Shown here: one piece after another, positions 1 through 25,430 of the stretch | Layout of the letters: each line of letters starts with the position of its first letter | Numbering within the stretch: the stretch's first letter is position 1 | Assembly (NCBI GenBank): GCA_036897625.1 | Contig: JAYMTA010000451.1 | Coordinates: 1 to 28,536 of the forward strand | Source: Pelargonium cotyledonis | Lineage: Eukaryota > Streptophyta > Magnoliopsida > Geraniales > Geraniaceae | Length of the DNA: 28,536 nt | Direction: 5' to 3' | Translations under genes and position numbers: made by a program | Notes under the pieces: generated by a model | Database searches by the model: none | What the model was told of the DNA's origin: nothing | The model's input: only the letters and a program-made list of their open reading frames with translations

Positions 1-27
1 CTTTTTGACACTCTAGTTACCAAGCAC

Positions 28-750
28 TAAGGACTTGTTTGGTAACTGTACATACTTGTTTTGGAGATTTTTTTGTTTGGTACGTCTAGTTGGGGAGGAA
101 TGTCTATATACATTGGTAGAAGTTGACACTGTTCTCACAAGTGCTGGGTTGCTCCCGTGGGAACAATGAAATTGTCTATATTAGATTTCATACACAAATT
201 ATCCCTCCCCTCAACACTCTCTCTGTTAACTAACTGTATGGTATACCTTCCCACAAACGTGAGTATACCTTACTATTGATTATATCTTAGTTATGTATCC
301 ATGCAATGAACCCTGTAAATGTGAGGTACACCGTCAAAAGATAAACCATTAGTTTACATCTACTTATTGTGTCGGTGCAGTGGATCCTTTAAAATATGAG
401 GTATACCGGTCAGACGGTAAGCCTACATATACATGTGGGTTTATCTCCAAGTTTGTTACCTCTATTTGAACGGTGGACCCTTTTAAATGTGGGGTATACC
501 GGTCAGACCGTAAGTCCACATATACATGTGAGTTTACTTCCAAGTTTGTTATCTCTGTCTGAGGACAATGTGGTCATTTCATAATAATACATCTCCTTTG
601 AGACAATTTTACCAAACAAGAATTTTTTTTCTCAAACTCATTCCAAACATTTTTTTATTTATCAAACAAACCTCTTATTCTCTATAGACAATGTAAACTC
701 CTTCCAGGTACCTCTATAGACATGAAGTAGACTTCCTAAACAAGACCTAA
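28..750. mobile_element. Tourist-like (PIF/Harbinger-type) non-autonomous DNA element with internal tandem repeats
   Basis: The left end begins GGACTTGTTTGG at 31. The right end, read on the other strand from 747, begins GGTCTTGTTTAGG, so the two match imperfectly as terminal inverted repeats. Both sides are flanked by TAA (28-30 and 748-750), the target-site duplication typical of PIF/Harbinger and Tourist elements. A second, exact 12-base inverted pair (34-45 and 609-620) lies inside. The interior carries about 92-base tandem repeats. I see no transposase coding. The family assignment rests on end sequence and the TAA duplication only. Confidence 0.6.
307..564. repeat. Tandem repeat, two good copies of about 92 bases plus one degenerate copy
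   Basis: Copy A (about 380-471) and copy B (about 472-564) share the blocks GGTATACCGGTCAGAC, CATATACATGTG and TCCAAGTTTGTTA in the same order. A weaker copy at about 307-379 keeps the first block (GAGGTACACCGTCAAAAG). GGTATACC and ACATGT are short palindromes within each unit. The array lies wholly inside the 31-747 element. Confidence 0.75.
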
Positions 751-1199
751 ATCTCGAATTTGTGTGCTAATAACTTTGTAATTGTTTTCTACTACGATTT
801 GAACTAGCTGAATTTCAAAGTCATATTTAAACCAAATTATTTTTTGTGAAACCGTTAACAAAATTTGTTGTTTAGATGCTATATAAAGACCATACAATTC
901 ATGTGTCCATTTTCACCAATCAGGTCAGGGTACAACTGTTCCCGTACCCTATGTAATCCCTCCATCCCGAAAGGGCATTTCAGTCATTTCACCTCTCGCC
1001 AAATAAAACCCTCTGGTTTTCAAAACCCGCAGCATCGTGGCCGCTCCGAAAGCCCGAATCCGCTCCGACCCGGTTCGTCGCCAAATCCTCGGCTCAAATC
1101 ATCGCCACGTGGACTCCTCCCGTTGGCGAGCCCGTGACGCTACTCACGAAACGGCGATTTAAAAAATCTAGAGAGAGAAAGGCTCTATAAACACGTTTC
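751..1199 (+). promoter_or_regulatory. CHR5 promoter region
   Basis: This is the space between the Tourist-like element and the CHR5 leader. It has a CCAAT motif at about 914-918, a possible TATA box at 879-887 (TATATAAAG) and a second at 1186-1190 (CTCTATAAACA). It becomes GC-rich at about 1020-1140. The second TATA is better placed for the CT-rich leader that starts near 1215, so I favour transcription starting there. The open frame on the + strand at 865-1137 looks like chance reading through GC-rich promoter DNA. Confidence 0.5.
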
Positions 1200-1214
1200 T
1201 CCAAACAAAATAAA

Positions 1215-1593
1215 CCCTTCACCCCCATCTTATTTTTCCCTCATACCTTCTCTCTATACACCCAAAACTCTCTCTCTAGATTTTTTTTATTTTAATCTCT
1301 CAAATTCCTCTCGTCGCCGACGATTAATCCAAAATCGCCTCCTCCGGCGCCGCCGTCCCCACCCCCCACCGCTGGTGCATCTTAGCTTCCGTCGCCTGAG
1401 CGTACCCGTCCGAAATCGCGACCCGAAACCCGAAACCAACTGTAACGTATCCAATTTCACCGGCCGGCGCGTGGGTCTCCGGCGATTCCACCGCCGTTAG
1501 AAGCGCGCCATTGTCAGCCTGCGCCCTGCATCGCTGCTTTTCTCTCAATCGTCTGTATCGTCCAAACTCTTCGAACTCACTCTCTGGAATAAG
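1215..1593 (+). other. CHR5 non-coding first exon (5' UTR)
   Basis: This is a CT-rich leader with no ATG that I could find between about 1200 and 1593, which suits an untranslated exon. It ends AATAAG followed by GTGAGT, a strong 5' splice site at 1594. The start is estimated as about 30 bases after the TATA at 1186. The minus-strand frame at 1324-1548 is a shadow of this GC-rich exon. Confidence 0.6.
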
Positions 1594-2293
1594 GTGAGTC
1601 TGTTGTATCGGTAATCGGCTCCCCTCCCGGCGCTGATTTATCCGTTTTACTGCGAGTCGTCGTGAATTTAGGGTTTCTGGTTTGAATTGAGGGTTCGTTT
1701 TGGTGGTTATGTTGTTTTGTTTCGAGTTTTAGTGTCCGATTTTGTTCGATTTCGTTACAGGAGTCACCGATCTGTAGCTTGCTTTGTGCGATTCGTTTGT
1801 TTCTCTGTTTGTGTCCCGATGAGTTTGCTAATGTTTAGAATCGAATTTTCTTGAGCTTGTGATTGTTTTTCGGTTCTAATGAGTGTTAAGATGTTGAGTA
1901 TGGTGTGTCCAGCGTGAGGTCTAATTTAGTTAGTCATATTTAAAATGGCACTCATGCCTAAGGTTGGGTTTCTGTAAGACATGTGTTCTCGAGCAGTTTA
2001 TTATGCATTTTGTTGCATTTCTATGAAGTTCTCATTGATATCTTTTGAGTTTGTCTCGCTCTGTGAGACACAACCCTTCTGGAAGATGCTTCAGAAAATG
2101 TAAGAAGAAAATTTGAAATGAAGTTTTGTTTATTTATTATCAAATTAATATTGATTATGATTGAAAATATTCAGCCTTAAAGATTTGTTACTTGCTTTTA
2201 TTGTGTTTTTTGGGGATAGTTTGAATGAGTGATGCTTGAAATATATTTTTCTTCTCATGTCTTTCTTGATGATGACTACTATCTATTACTCAG
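1594..2293 (+). other. CHR5 leader intron
   Basis: A GTGAGT donor and a T-rich body are seen. The acceptor is either CTCAG ending at 2293 or TTGCAG ending at 2322; sequence alone does not decide. Long leader introns are common in constitutively expressed plant genes. No further gene or repeat is visible in it. Confidence 0.55.
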
Positions 2294-2343
2294 ACCTCTG
2301 GAGAAACTCTAGCAGATTGCAGAAGCATTTTGACATCGCTTTA

Positions 2344-2421
2344 ATGCTTTCTGCTGGCAACACCCCAGGTGGTTATACCAAAAAGATTGGAGTAAGTAGA
2401 TTCTGTAGAAGCTCTCTGTAA
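2344..2421 (+). CDS. Upstream ORF in the CHR5 leader (25 codons)
   Basis: An ATG at 2344 opens a 25-codon frame (begins MLSAGNTPGG, ends RFCRSSL) that stops at 2419-2421, six bases before the CHR5 start at 2428. It lies downstream of both possible leader-intron acceptors, so it would be in the mature mRNA with either. It is in a different frame from CHR5. A scanning ribosome would meet it first, so it could reduce CHR5 translation. I do not recognise the peptide, and coding by chance is possible. Confidence 0.4.
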   Translation: MLSAGNTPGGYTKKIGVSRFCRSSL

Positions 2422-2427
2422 TAGAAG

Positions 2428-18990
<16,563 letters not shown>

Positions 18991-19740
18991 GAATTTTCAT
19001 CAAGCATCAAGTTGCCCTTTCATGCCATTCACATGAGAGGAGAGTGGGTGGCTGATTGGAAATGCAGAGGCAATTAGCTTAGCTTTCATGCGGTGGTATT
19101 CTTCACTGCTTCAGCCTTTAAAGTATTCTCTGGAATTTTTTTTCGCCCATGGGAATAAAAGTTTTTGCATATTCCTATTTAGTATCGTGACTGATGATAA
19201 GAAATTACTTGGTAGAATGGAATCGCGTCGTGGAAGGTGGCTGAGGAAGAGCCAGTAATTCTCCAGCATGTAGAATACATTTGGGAGTCTGGCTGCCATT
19301 TCGTTCTCTCTGTTCTTTTTTTTCTCTATAAAATGAGTCGAGTCATTTGTTGGCGTAAATATTGGAAGTTAGGAAAAGGATTTACGTGTCATTCTCATTC
19401 AATTGATATATACGAGCACATTAGGGTAACAAATTTATGTATTTTGCCTTTGAAAAGTGTACATTATAAGTTTTGCATAAATTTTGTAGTTGATATATAT
19501 AATTTTCTCTTCTCGAAATCATTCCACAGGAATGTCATCATGCAGATTGCATTTGATTAGTAGTTTGAGCGTTACGTTATCGGTTCTGGATGAATTATAG
19601 CATCAACCTATATATTTTCTATGTTTGCTTGAACTCGTAATCCCGTATAGTTAGATTTTGGCATTTGGGAATATATGTCGTGTCCTAGCTCAATGTTTGT
19701 ATTGTGTGTATTTTGGTACATGTATTATTGTAACGGCGTA
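18991..19740 (+). other. CHR5 3' UTR (approximate)
   Basis: The region after the TAA stop has an AATAAA at 19154-19159 and further A/T-rich stretches that could direct cleavage farther on. The true end cannot be fixed from sequence. The open frames at 19111-19299 (minus) and 19237-19560 (plus) have no recognisable content. Confidence 0.45.
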
Positions 19741-20265
19741 GGGTAGTAACTCGAAATTTGAATTAACATTGAGCTAGGGCTGTCGACGTGTGAACAGATT
19801 TGTGAATTGTGACAGCTCTTAGTTACAACTGTATCTGTTATGCAATTCTTTGTATCTATTATTTAGGCACAAAATAGAAAAATTATGTATGGTGTGAAAG
19901 TTGACAAATAGCCAATACAGGCATAGCATAGATAGGTTGATGAAATCAAAATGAGAGAGTGATAAAAACAAAATGAAGAAAGGTACTTAGGGAAGGAAAC
20001 AAAAGAGGAATTGGGTGTGTGGTGTTGGTTCCCACAAGTGAGGTGTGGTGTGGATCCTTGTTATCACTTTATCTTTCACAATTGCTTTCTCAACCTCAAA
20101 CTTCCAACCTCATTTCTTTTCTCTACTTATACCCTTACAATACACTTTCACTATACATACATACAACTCTATCCACATTCAGAAACACACTCTTTATATT
20201 TCTACAAAATTCTAATAATACCCTCAACTTGTTCATGAAAAATTGAAAACAAGACACTACTATTT
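19741..20265. other. Spacer between CHR5 and the SINE
   Basis: No gene, RNA or mobile element end is seen. Overlapping plus-strand frames at 20011-20246 read a C/T- and A-rich stretch and show no known family. Confidence 0.6.
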
Positions 20266-20522
20266 AATATCTAGTATGCACCATCAAGCTTGTGGGTGAA
20301 CGGATAAGAGACTGTTTCAGCTTAACTTAAGGTTTCGAGTTCGAATCTCAAGGAGTGCAGATGCGCTAAAACTTAGTAGAGAAAGTTTTGTATCTTTGTG
20401 GTCCTACCCAGCTCATTAGTATGAGCGTAGTGTGAATTAAATGTGTTGATTCCGTGCTGATCGAGGATCCACTTAAAAAACCTCAAGATTAAGACAAAAA
20501 AATTTAAAAATATCTAATATGC
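20266..20522 (+). mobile_element. tRNA-derived SINE retrotransposon with target-site duplication
   Basis: The body (about 20280-20508) has a pol III A-box-like sequence TGGGTGAACGG near 20293-20303. A B box, GTTCGAATC, follows at 20339-20347 at tRNA-like spacing. The right end is A-rich (ACAAAAAAATTTAAAAA). It is flanked by AATATCTAGTATGC (20266-20279) and AATATCTAATATGC (20509-20522), a 14-base direct repeat with one mismatch. Internal promoter, A-rich tail and target duplication together make a SINE on the + strand the best reading. I cannot assign a family. Confidence 0.8.
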
Positions 20523-21119
20523 TTCAAAATGACTATGTTTTACATTACAACTCACCTTATGTTATTGTTATGACAAAATGATAAGATTTAATTTGAAAAA
20601 TCTTTCGCATGTAAGATAAGATACATATTTAAATTAAACTTTTTAAATGTTGTGTATAATAAGGAAACTTATAATGTGAACATATATCGAACTTCTTTTT
20701 TGAACTCTAATATTCCAATACTTGAATTTGGATAAATCCAAGGGCTATCTAAGAGTTTTAATCCAAGGGTTGGTTTAAGGTAATGCCCATGACATCAAAT
20801 TTAGCATGTGAGCATGCCCATTTCTCTTCTTATATGAAAGAAGAAAAGACACTATAGAAACTACTAATTATAAAGAACACAAGGGCTTGGATGCAAAATC
20901 AAGAAAAAAAACAAGAGTGTATTATAGGATTAGAGAAGTGCAAATCCAATGAAGTGTGATTCATTCTTAGCCGCATGATCAGCTGATAACACACTCTTAT
21001 CTGCCACGTCAGATCCACAGTGGGACCCACCTTGGAGCTGGCTGGTTGGTTCTCCTCCCGCGCTCTTATAAAAAATAAAAATGTCTCATATATATAAACC
21101 TTCCTTTTTCTTCCTCTCC
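20523..21119 (+). promoter_or_regulatory. AGT1 promoter with light-type motifs
   Basis: A cluster at 20984-21030 holds GATAA, then TTATC (GATAA inverted), then CCACGTC with an ACGT core at about 21003-21009, then GGACCCAC (21023-21030), which fits the class I TCP site. I-box plus ACGT combinations are known from light-regulated plant genes, which would suit a photorespiratory enzyme. TATA candidates are TATAAAA at 21067 and TATATATAAA near 21089; the latter is better placed before the CT-rich leader. Binding is inferred, not shown. Confidence 0.5.
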
Positions 21120-21643
21120 CTTCCCAACCCCAAACCACACACACTCTCTCTCTCTCAGTTCTTCAATCACTCTTTTAAGGTAAAAATCTCTACTTTTCTT
21201 CTTTTTTCTTCTTTGATTTTGTATGTAATATGTGTCATGTGTGTGTGTGTTATATAACATGTATGGACTTAATTGTGATGATCAGTTGTGTTTGTTCTAT
21301 AGATATGATGGCTTCAAAATTTTTATGCACATAAAGTTCTGAACTTTGGAATTTGTGTGTTCCCAAAAACTGTGAACACCCACTAGATGGTTTTGGGTAT
21401 TAATATTGTTATGCACATAAAGTTGTGAACTTTGGAATTTGTGTTCCCAAAAATTGTTTACACCCAATAGATGGTTTTGGGTATTTATGTTTTTGCACAT
21501 CCTAATATGATTTGTGATGTAGACTAGATGAGCTGTTGATATGGGTATTGGGTCTGTGTTCTAGAATTCCCTGAATTTGTGATTTGAGTTTGATGAATTT
21601 TCTTTTACATTCAATTTGTTAGTGGAATTGAAAGGAGGGGAAG
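21120..21643 (+). other. AGT1 5' leader with intron (about 21180-21622)
   Basis: The CT-rich leader exon ends TTTTAAG at 21179 before GTAAAA. The acceptor is TTGTTAG at 21622, giving a 443-base leader intron and a 21-base stretch before the ATG. The intron contains an 86-base tandem duplication. The leader exon also has a (CT)n tract near 21143-21156. Confidence 0.6.
21325..21494. repeat. 86-base tandem duplication in the AGT1 leader intron
   Basis: ATGCACATAAAGTT begins copies at 21325 and 21411. Both continue with GAACTTTGGAATTTGTG, TTCCCAAAAA and AGATGGTTTTGGGTATT. The copies have a handful of substitutions and a 2-base length difference. Confidence 0.85.
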
Positions 21644-23456
21644 ATGGACAACTTTTATGCACCAGGAAGGAACCACCTCTTTGTTCCCGGGCCGGTTAAT
21701 ATCCCGGAATCAGTCCTCCGGGCAATGAATAGGAACAACGAGGATTATCGTGCCCCCGCTATTCCAGCACTCACCAAAGGCCTTCTCGAGGATGTGAAGA
21801 AGATTTTCAAGACTACTAGTGGTGTCCCCTTTCTAATCCCCACCACAGGTAACAAAATCTTTACTACTAGGGCTATCGTTTCTGCATCAGATGATCTTAT
21901 TGTCTTGATACCTTTTGTGGTTTCTCGTTACCTCTAAACAATTTAAAGTAGATATGAATAAAAGACGGTATATACAATCTCAAGTACTGTGAATTTCAAA
22001 GGTTATTATAATAGCTCATACGGAGCATTAGCTAGTTATTGAGTGTTGTGTAATAATTTGATTCAGGTACTGGTGCTTGGGAAAGTGCACTTACAAACAC
22101 ACTGTCTCCTGGAGATCGGACTGTGTCCTTCCTGATTGGACAGTTCAGTTTGCTCTGGATCGACCAGCAGAAACGCCTCAACTTTAATGTTGATGTGGTA
22201 GAAAGTCAATGGGGCCAAGGAGCCAACCTTGAGGTCCTGGCTTCCAAACTTGCTGCTGATACCGCACACACTATCAAGGCGGTGTGTATTGTTCACAACG
22301 AAACTGCAACCGGAGTTACCAACAACTTGGCTAAAGTGAGGCAAATACTCGGTAAGCTTAATTACCATCTTGTTATCTTTGGTTGTGATTTGAAACTTGT
22401 AAGGATATGATTGTGATACTATATTGTTTCATTTTCTGTATGGTTTTTGCGAGCAGATCACTACAATCATCCAGCCCTCTTTCTGGTTGATGGCGTGTCC
22501 TCCATATGTGCTCTTGATTTCCGTATGGACGAGTGGGGAGTAGATGTGGCCTTAACTGGCTCTCAAAAGGCTCTTTCTCTTCCCACTGGTATGGGGATTG
22601 TGTGCGCTAGCCCCAAAGCTCTGGAGGCGTCAAAAACAGCGAAATCACTTCGCGTTTTCTTTGACTGGAACGACTACTTGAAGTTCTACAAGATGGGATC
22701 ATATTGGCCGTACACCCCTTCCAGCCAGCTTCTTCATGGGCTGAGAGCAGCCCTCGATCTCCTTTTCGAGGAAGGACTCGATAATGTGATTGCAAGGCAT
22801 AGCCGCATGGGTGCAGCAACAAGGTACATGTTCTAGACTAGTAGTAGATGTGATTGCAAATTTGCAAGGCATAGATCATAGATGCGCGATGTTGATAAGT
22901 TTTGATAAAAAAATGGTTAACAAAACAGGCTTGCTGTGGAGGCTTGGGGGTTGAAGAACTGCACAGAAAAGGAGGAATGGTTCAGTGACACAGTGACTGC
23001 AGTGGTGGTTCCTCCGAACATTGATAGTGCAGAAATTGTACGAAGGGCATGGAAGAGATACAACGTAAGCTTAGGCCTGGGGCTAAACAAAGTGGCGGGG
23101 AAGGTGTTCAGAATAGGGCATCTGGGACACATGAATGAGGTATATACATTCATACAATGTTGTTTCTAATTGTATACATGATACATTAAAACCCGTAAAA
23201 TGACATGTAGGTAGAGTTGTGAACTAGAACATCCCGTTTCATTTATTTTTCAATCAAACAGCCAAAAACGGGGTCATTCATTAGAGTTTTGAACTGACAA
23301 GTAGAGTTGGGTGTGTAGGTGCAATTGCTGGGTTGCCTCGCAGGAGTGGAGATGATACTGAAGGATGTAGGGTACCCGGTGGTGCTGGGAAGCGGAGTTG
23401 CAGCAGCAAGCGCGTACTTTAGCAACACCATCCCGATGATCCCTTCCAGGATTTGA
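21644..23456 (+). CDS. AGT1: Serine:glyoxylate aminotransferase, peroxisomal (401 aa, five exons)
   Basis: PLP enzyme of photorespiration that transfers the amino group of serine to glyoxylate, giving hydroxypyruvate and glycine in leaf peroxisomes. Exons: 21644-21848, 22067-22351, 22457-22823, 22929-23139, 23319-23456; they sum to 1,206 bases and 401 residues, the same length as Arabidopsis AGT1. Visible marks are HLFVPGPVNIPE at the N-terminus, the GTGAWE cofactor loop near residue 69, LVDGVSS with Asp175, and TGSQKALSLPTG with the Schiff-base Lys201. The C-terminus is PSRI, whose last three residues (SRI) form a non-canonical type 1 peroxisomal signal also present in Arabidopsis. All introns are GT-AG. 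No defect is seen. Minus-strand frames here are shadows. Confidence 0.96.
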
Positions 23457-23947
23457 TTGTGTAATGTAACTACTTTGCTTCCTTCCATTGCAATTTCCAC
23501 ACTGCTACTGTTACTTACTGTATCTATTCTATGTAAAAAAAGAACAAGTGTAATTTCAAACTTGTTGTGTTATGAAATGTTGTATTGCTGCTTCAATTCC
23601 TTCTTCATCTCTTTGCAAACTCAACCTCACTCTCACGCTGCCTTGCTTCCTATGTCTTCTTCCTATCCTTTGTTATTACTATTATATATGACGCTGTGTT
23701 GATTTGTTTCCATCTAAATATATAATACATTTTTTATTTTTTTTTTTGTTTGTCTCCTAGATTTTTTGAATTTGTTTCTACTGTTTTTTTTGGATTTTTA
23801 ATTCTTGTCCACACAAGTATTTTGATATTTGTCTTTGATAAAATTTTCATTTCACTACTCTGCGCTCACGTTTATAATAAAAACTCTAGATTTATGTATG
23901 CACGTTAGTGTCACTAACTAACGATTGAAATAATGGAACGTGACAAC
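23457..23947. other. AGT1 3' UTR and spacer
   Basis: The first 200-300 bases are probably AGT1 3' UTR; no canonical AATAAA lies close to the stop. Later sequence is A/T-rich with T runs and no recognised feature. The frame at 23457-23702 begins right at the end of AGT1 and resembles nothing known. Confidence 0.5.
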
Positions 23948-24049
23948 TACTCCTTCCAACCCAAAATCTGATTTTTATCGTGAGAAAATTTGAGAAGTTA
24001 GTTGATGTTTTACCTTCCATATTTTAATTCCACGATCATATGTTTTTCT

Positions 24050-24871
24050 TACTCCTTCGTTCAAATATATGTCAGTTTTTTTTATAACAAAAAGTTACTA
24101 ATTTATTAATTCAGAACAAACGATAATAGAATACATAAAATTGAGTGTTTGAAAATCAATCAATCCAGACAAGTTTATTAAAGAAACTAAAGACCTAACT
24201 AACTCGTGAGAATTTCGGCTCACATATCAACCCGCAAACAAAAACTTAACACTACCAAATTGAGCGACAATGACTAAAGCATCTCAAAAAATCAAGTCAA
24301 AGACACTGAAATCCCCCCTTTAACTTGAAGAGCGCGAACAATTGAACACAAAATTTGAGACGATCTCGTGAAAGTCGTTGTCGATCGCCCCTCGCCACCA
24401 CCAGCTATGCCATTTGATCTAGTAACAAACTCGAAGGTTGATCCGAGGGCTCCAATTGAATCACCATCTTCTAAGTCACCTTCTCCTTCCATGCAACCGC
24501 CATAAATCTCCAATAGACCTACACAAACACCAATCGATAAAATTCACTGCGAATCTACGCTCCAATACACAAACCTAATAACCTCTTAACTTGCTATCAA
24601 AGCAAGACATGAGAAAAACCGCAATTAGTTATTGTAAACTCAAGAGATTGCCGCCACTTTGAAAATCAGGCGCAGCCGTACGAAAATCCTAATAGACTCT
24701 CAAAACAGCAGAGGAAGAGGAAAACCTAGTGTTTATATGTCATAGTTAGTATCCATTAAATTTGTTATAAAGGATGTGTATGTATATGCAAGAGAATATG
24801 CACAAACCCAATTTCTCTTTAGTTTTTGTCGGAAACAAAATCAAGACATTTATTTTGAAACAGATAAAGTA
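24050..24871. mobile_element. Inner Stowaway/mariner-like element, about 818 bases, with unexplained cargo
   Basis: Left end: TA then CTCCTTCGTTCAAATATATG from 24052. Right end: GACATTTATTTTGAAACAGA from 24845 to AAAG at 24869, then TA. On the opposite strand the right end resembles the general plant Stowaway terminus, but its last bases are eroded. At 818 bases it is much longer than a usual Stowaway MITE, and it has no visible transposase. The middle (about 24290-24740) is GC-richer than the surroundings. Confidence 0.55.
24290..24740 (-). other. GC-richer, gene-like island inside the inner Stowaway-like element
   Basis: On the minus strand a TATA-like ATATAAAC (about 24730-24737) is followed by a CT-rich leader-like stretch (about 24690-24720) and then an open frame down to 24292. 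From its first ATG (about 24492) the frame reads MEGEGDLEDGDSIGALGSTF and has Gly/Ser/Thr-rich composition. I do not recognise the product. It could be a captured host-gene fragment, another nested element, or chance. A promoter-like order is visible, but no proof of expression. Confidence 0.35.
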
Positions 24872-24948
24872 ATAAATTGAAGACAACTAAACTAACTTCT
24901 TGAGAAAGAAACTAAACATTTAGACATTTATAGTTAAATGAGGGAGTA

Positions 24949-25430
24949 TATGAATTAAAAATGAATTGTGAACTGGAGTAAAAGTGTGGTGAGCAATGAT
25001 TTATGACAAGTATTCCATTAAAGCAAGCATGCAACGTACGTGAATACATGATGTCATAGTGAAAGTGTTTATAATTGGGCAATATACATACATACATACA
25101 AAACAATTTTAATGTGAGTTTGGTATTGAATTTTCAATGTGAGCAGATCAATACATTTATATAATATAAAACCTACGTATAATTAATACCAATTTTGAGA
25201 GAATATTACGACAAATTCCTCCCAACCCAACTCAGAGAAACAAACAAATTCCATTTTGGCTACCACTCTCCAGTAAAATAACTAATTATATGTTTATAGT
25301 ATTGGTCAATTCCGATGAGTTTCAAGAATAATGATTTCATAAGCAAACAATTATAAGAAGAAGAAGAAGCATGATTTGATCTCAGAAAGGTTAGAAGATT
25401 AGGTTTTGGTGTGATGATATAGAGAGAGAG
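24949..25430 (+). promoter_or_regulatory. Upstream region of the NIPA gene
   Basis: A/T-rich spacer that must hold the NIPA promoter and leader. A CATACATACATA repeat lies near 25086-25099, an (AAG)n run near 25354-25369, and a GAGAGAGAG tract directly before the start codon. A TATA-like TATATAATATAAAAC is at about 25158-25172. No clear start site can be chosen. Confidence 0.4.

Larger units (their letters stand above)
23948..24948. mobile_element. Stowaway-like MITE, split by a nested Stowaway-like element
   Basis: Outer left end: TA then CTCCTTCCAACCC from 23950. Outer right end: GACATTTATAGTTAAATGAGGGAG ending 24946, then TA. The arms also share an inner inverted block (GAAGTTAGTTGATG near 23993 against ACTAAACTAACTTC near 24885). 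Removing the inner insertion leaves about 180 bases, a normal Stowaway size. The TA duplications and CTCC..GGAG ends are Stowaway (Tc1/mariner) hallmarks. The ends are decayed, so this is a moderate call. Confidence 0.6.

Noticed and set aside
865..1137. 90-codon plus-strand ORF in the CHR5 promoter
   Set aside because: It reads through GC-rich promoter DNA upstream of the favoured TATA box, has Pro/Ser-rich chance composition and no recognisable family.
1324..1548. 74-codon minus-strand ORF over the CHR5 leader exon
   Set aside because: It is antisense to a GC-rich untranslated exon and resembles no known protein.
20280..20360. A functional tRNA gene
   Set aside because: A and B box motifs are present, but the sequence does not fold into a full tRNA with matching acceptor arms that I can see. 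The A-rich tail and target duplication make a SINE the better reading.
22063..22368. Minus-strand ORF of 101 codons opposite AGT1 exon 2
   Set aside because: It is the antisense shadow of a conserved AGT1 exon.
23243..23500. Minus-strand ORF opposite the last AGT1 exon
   Set aside because: It overlaps the end of a well-supported gene and has no family resemblance.
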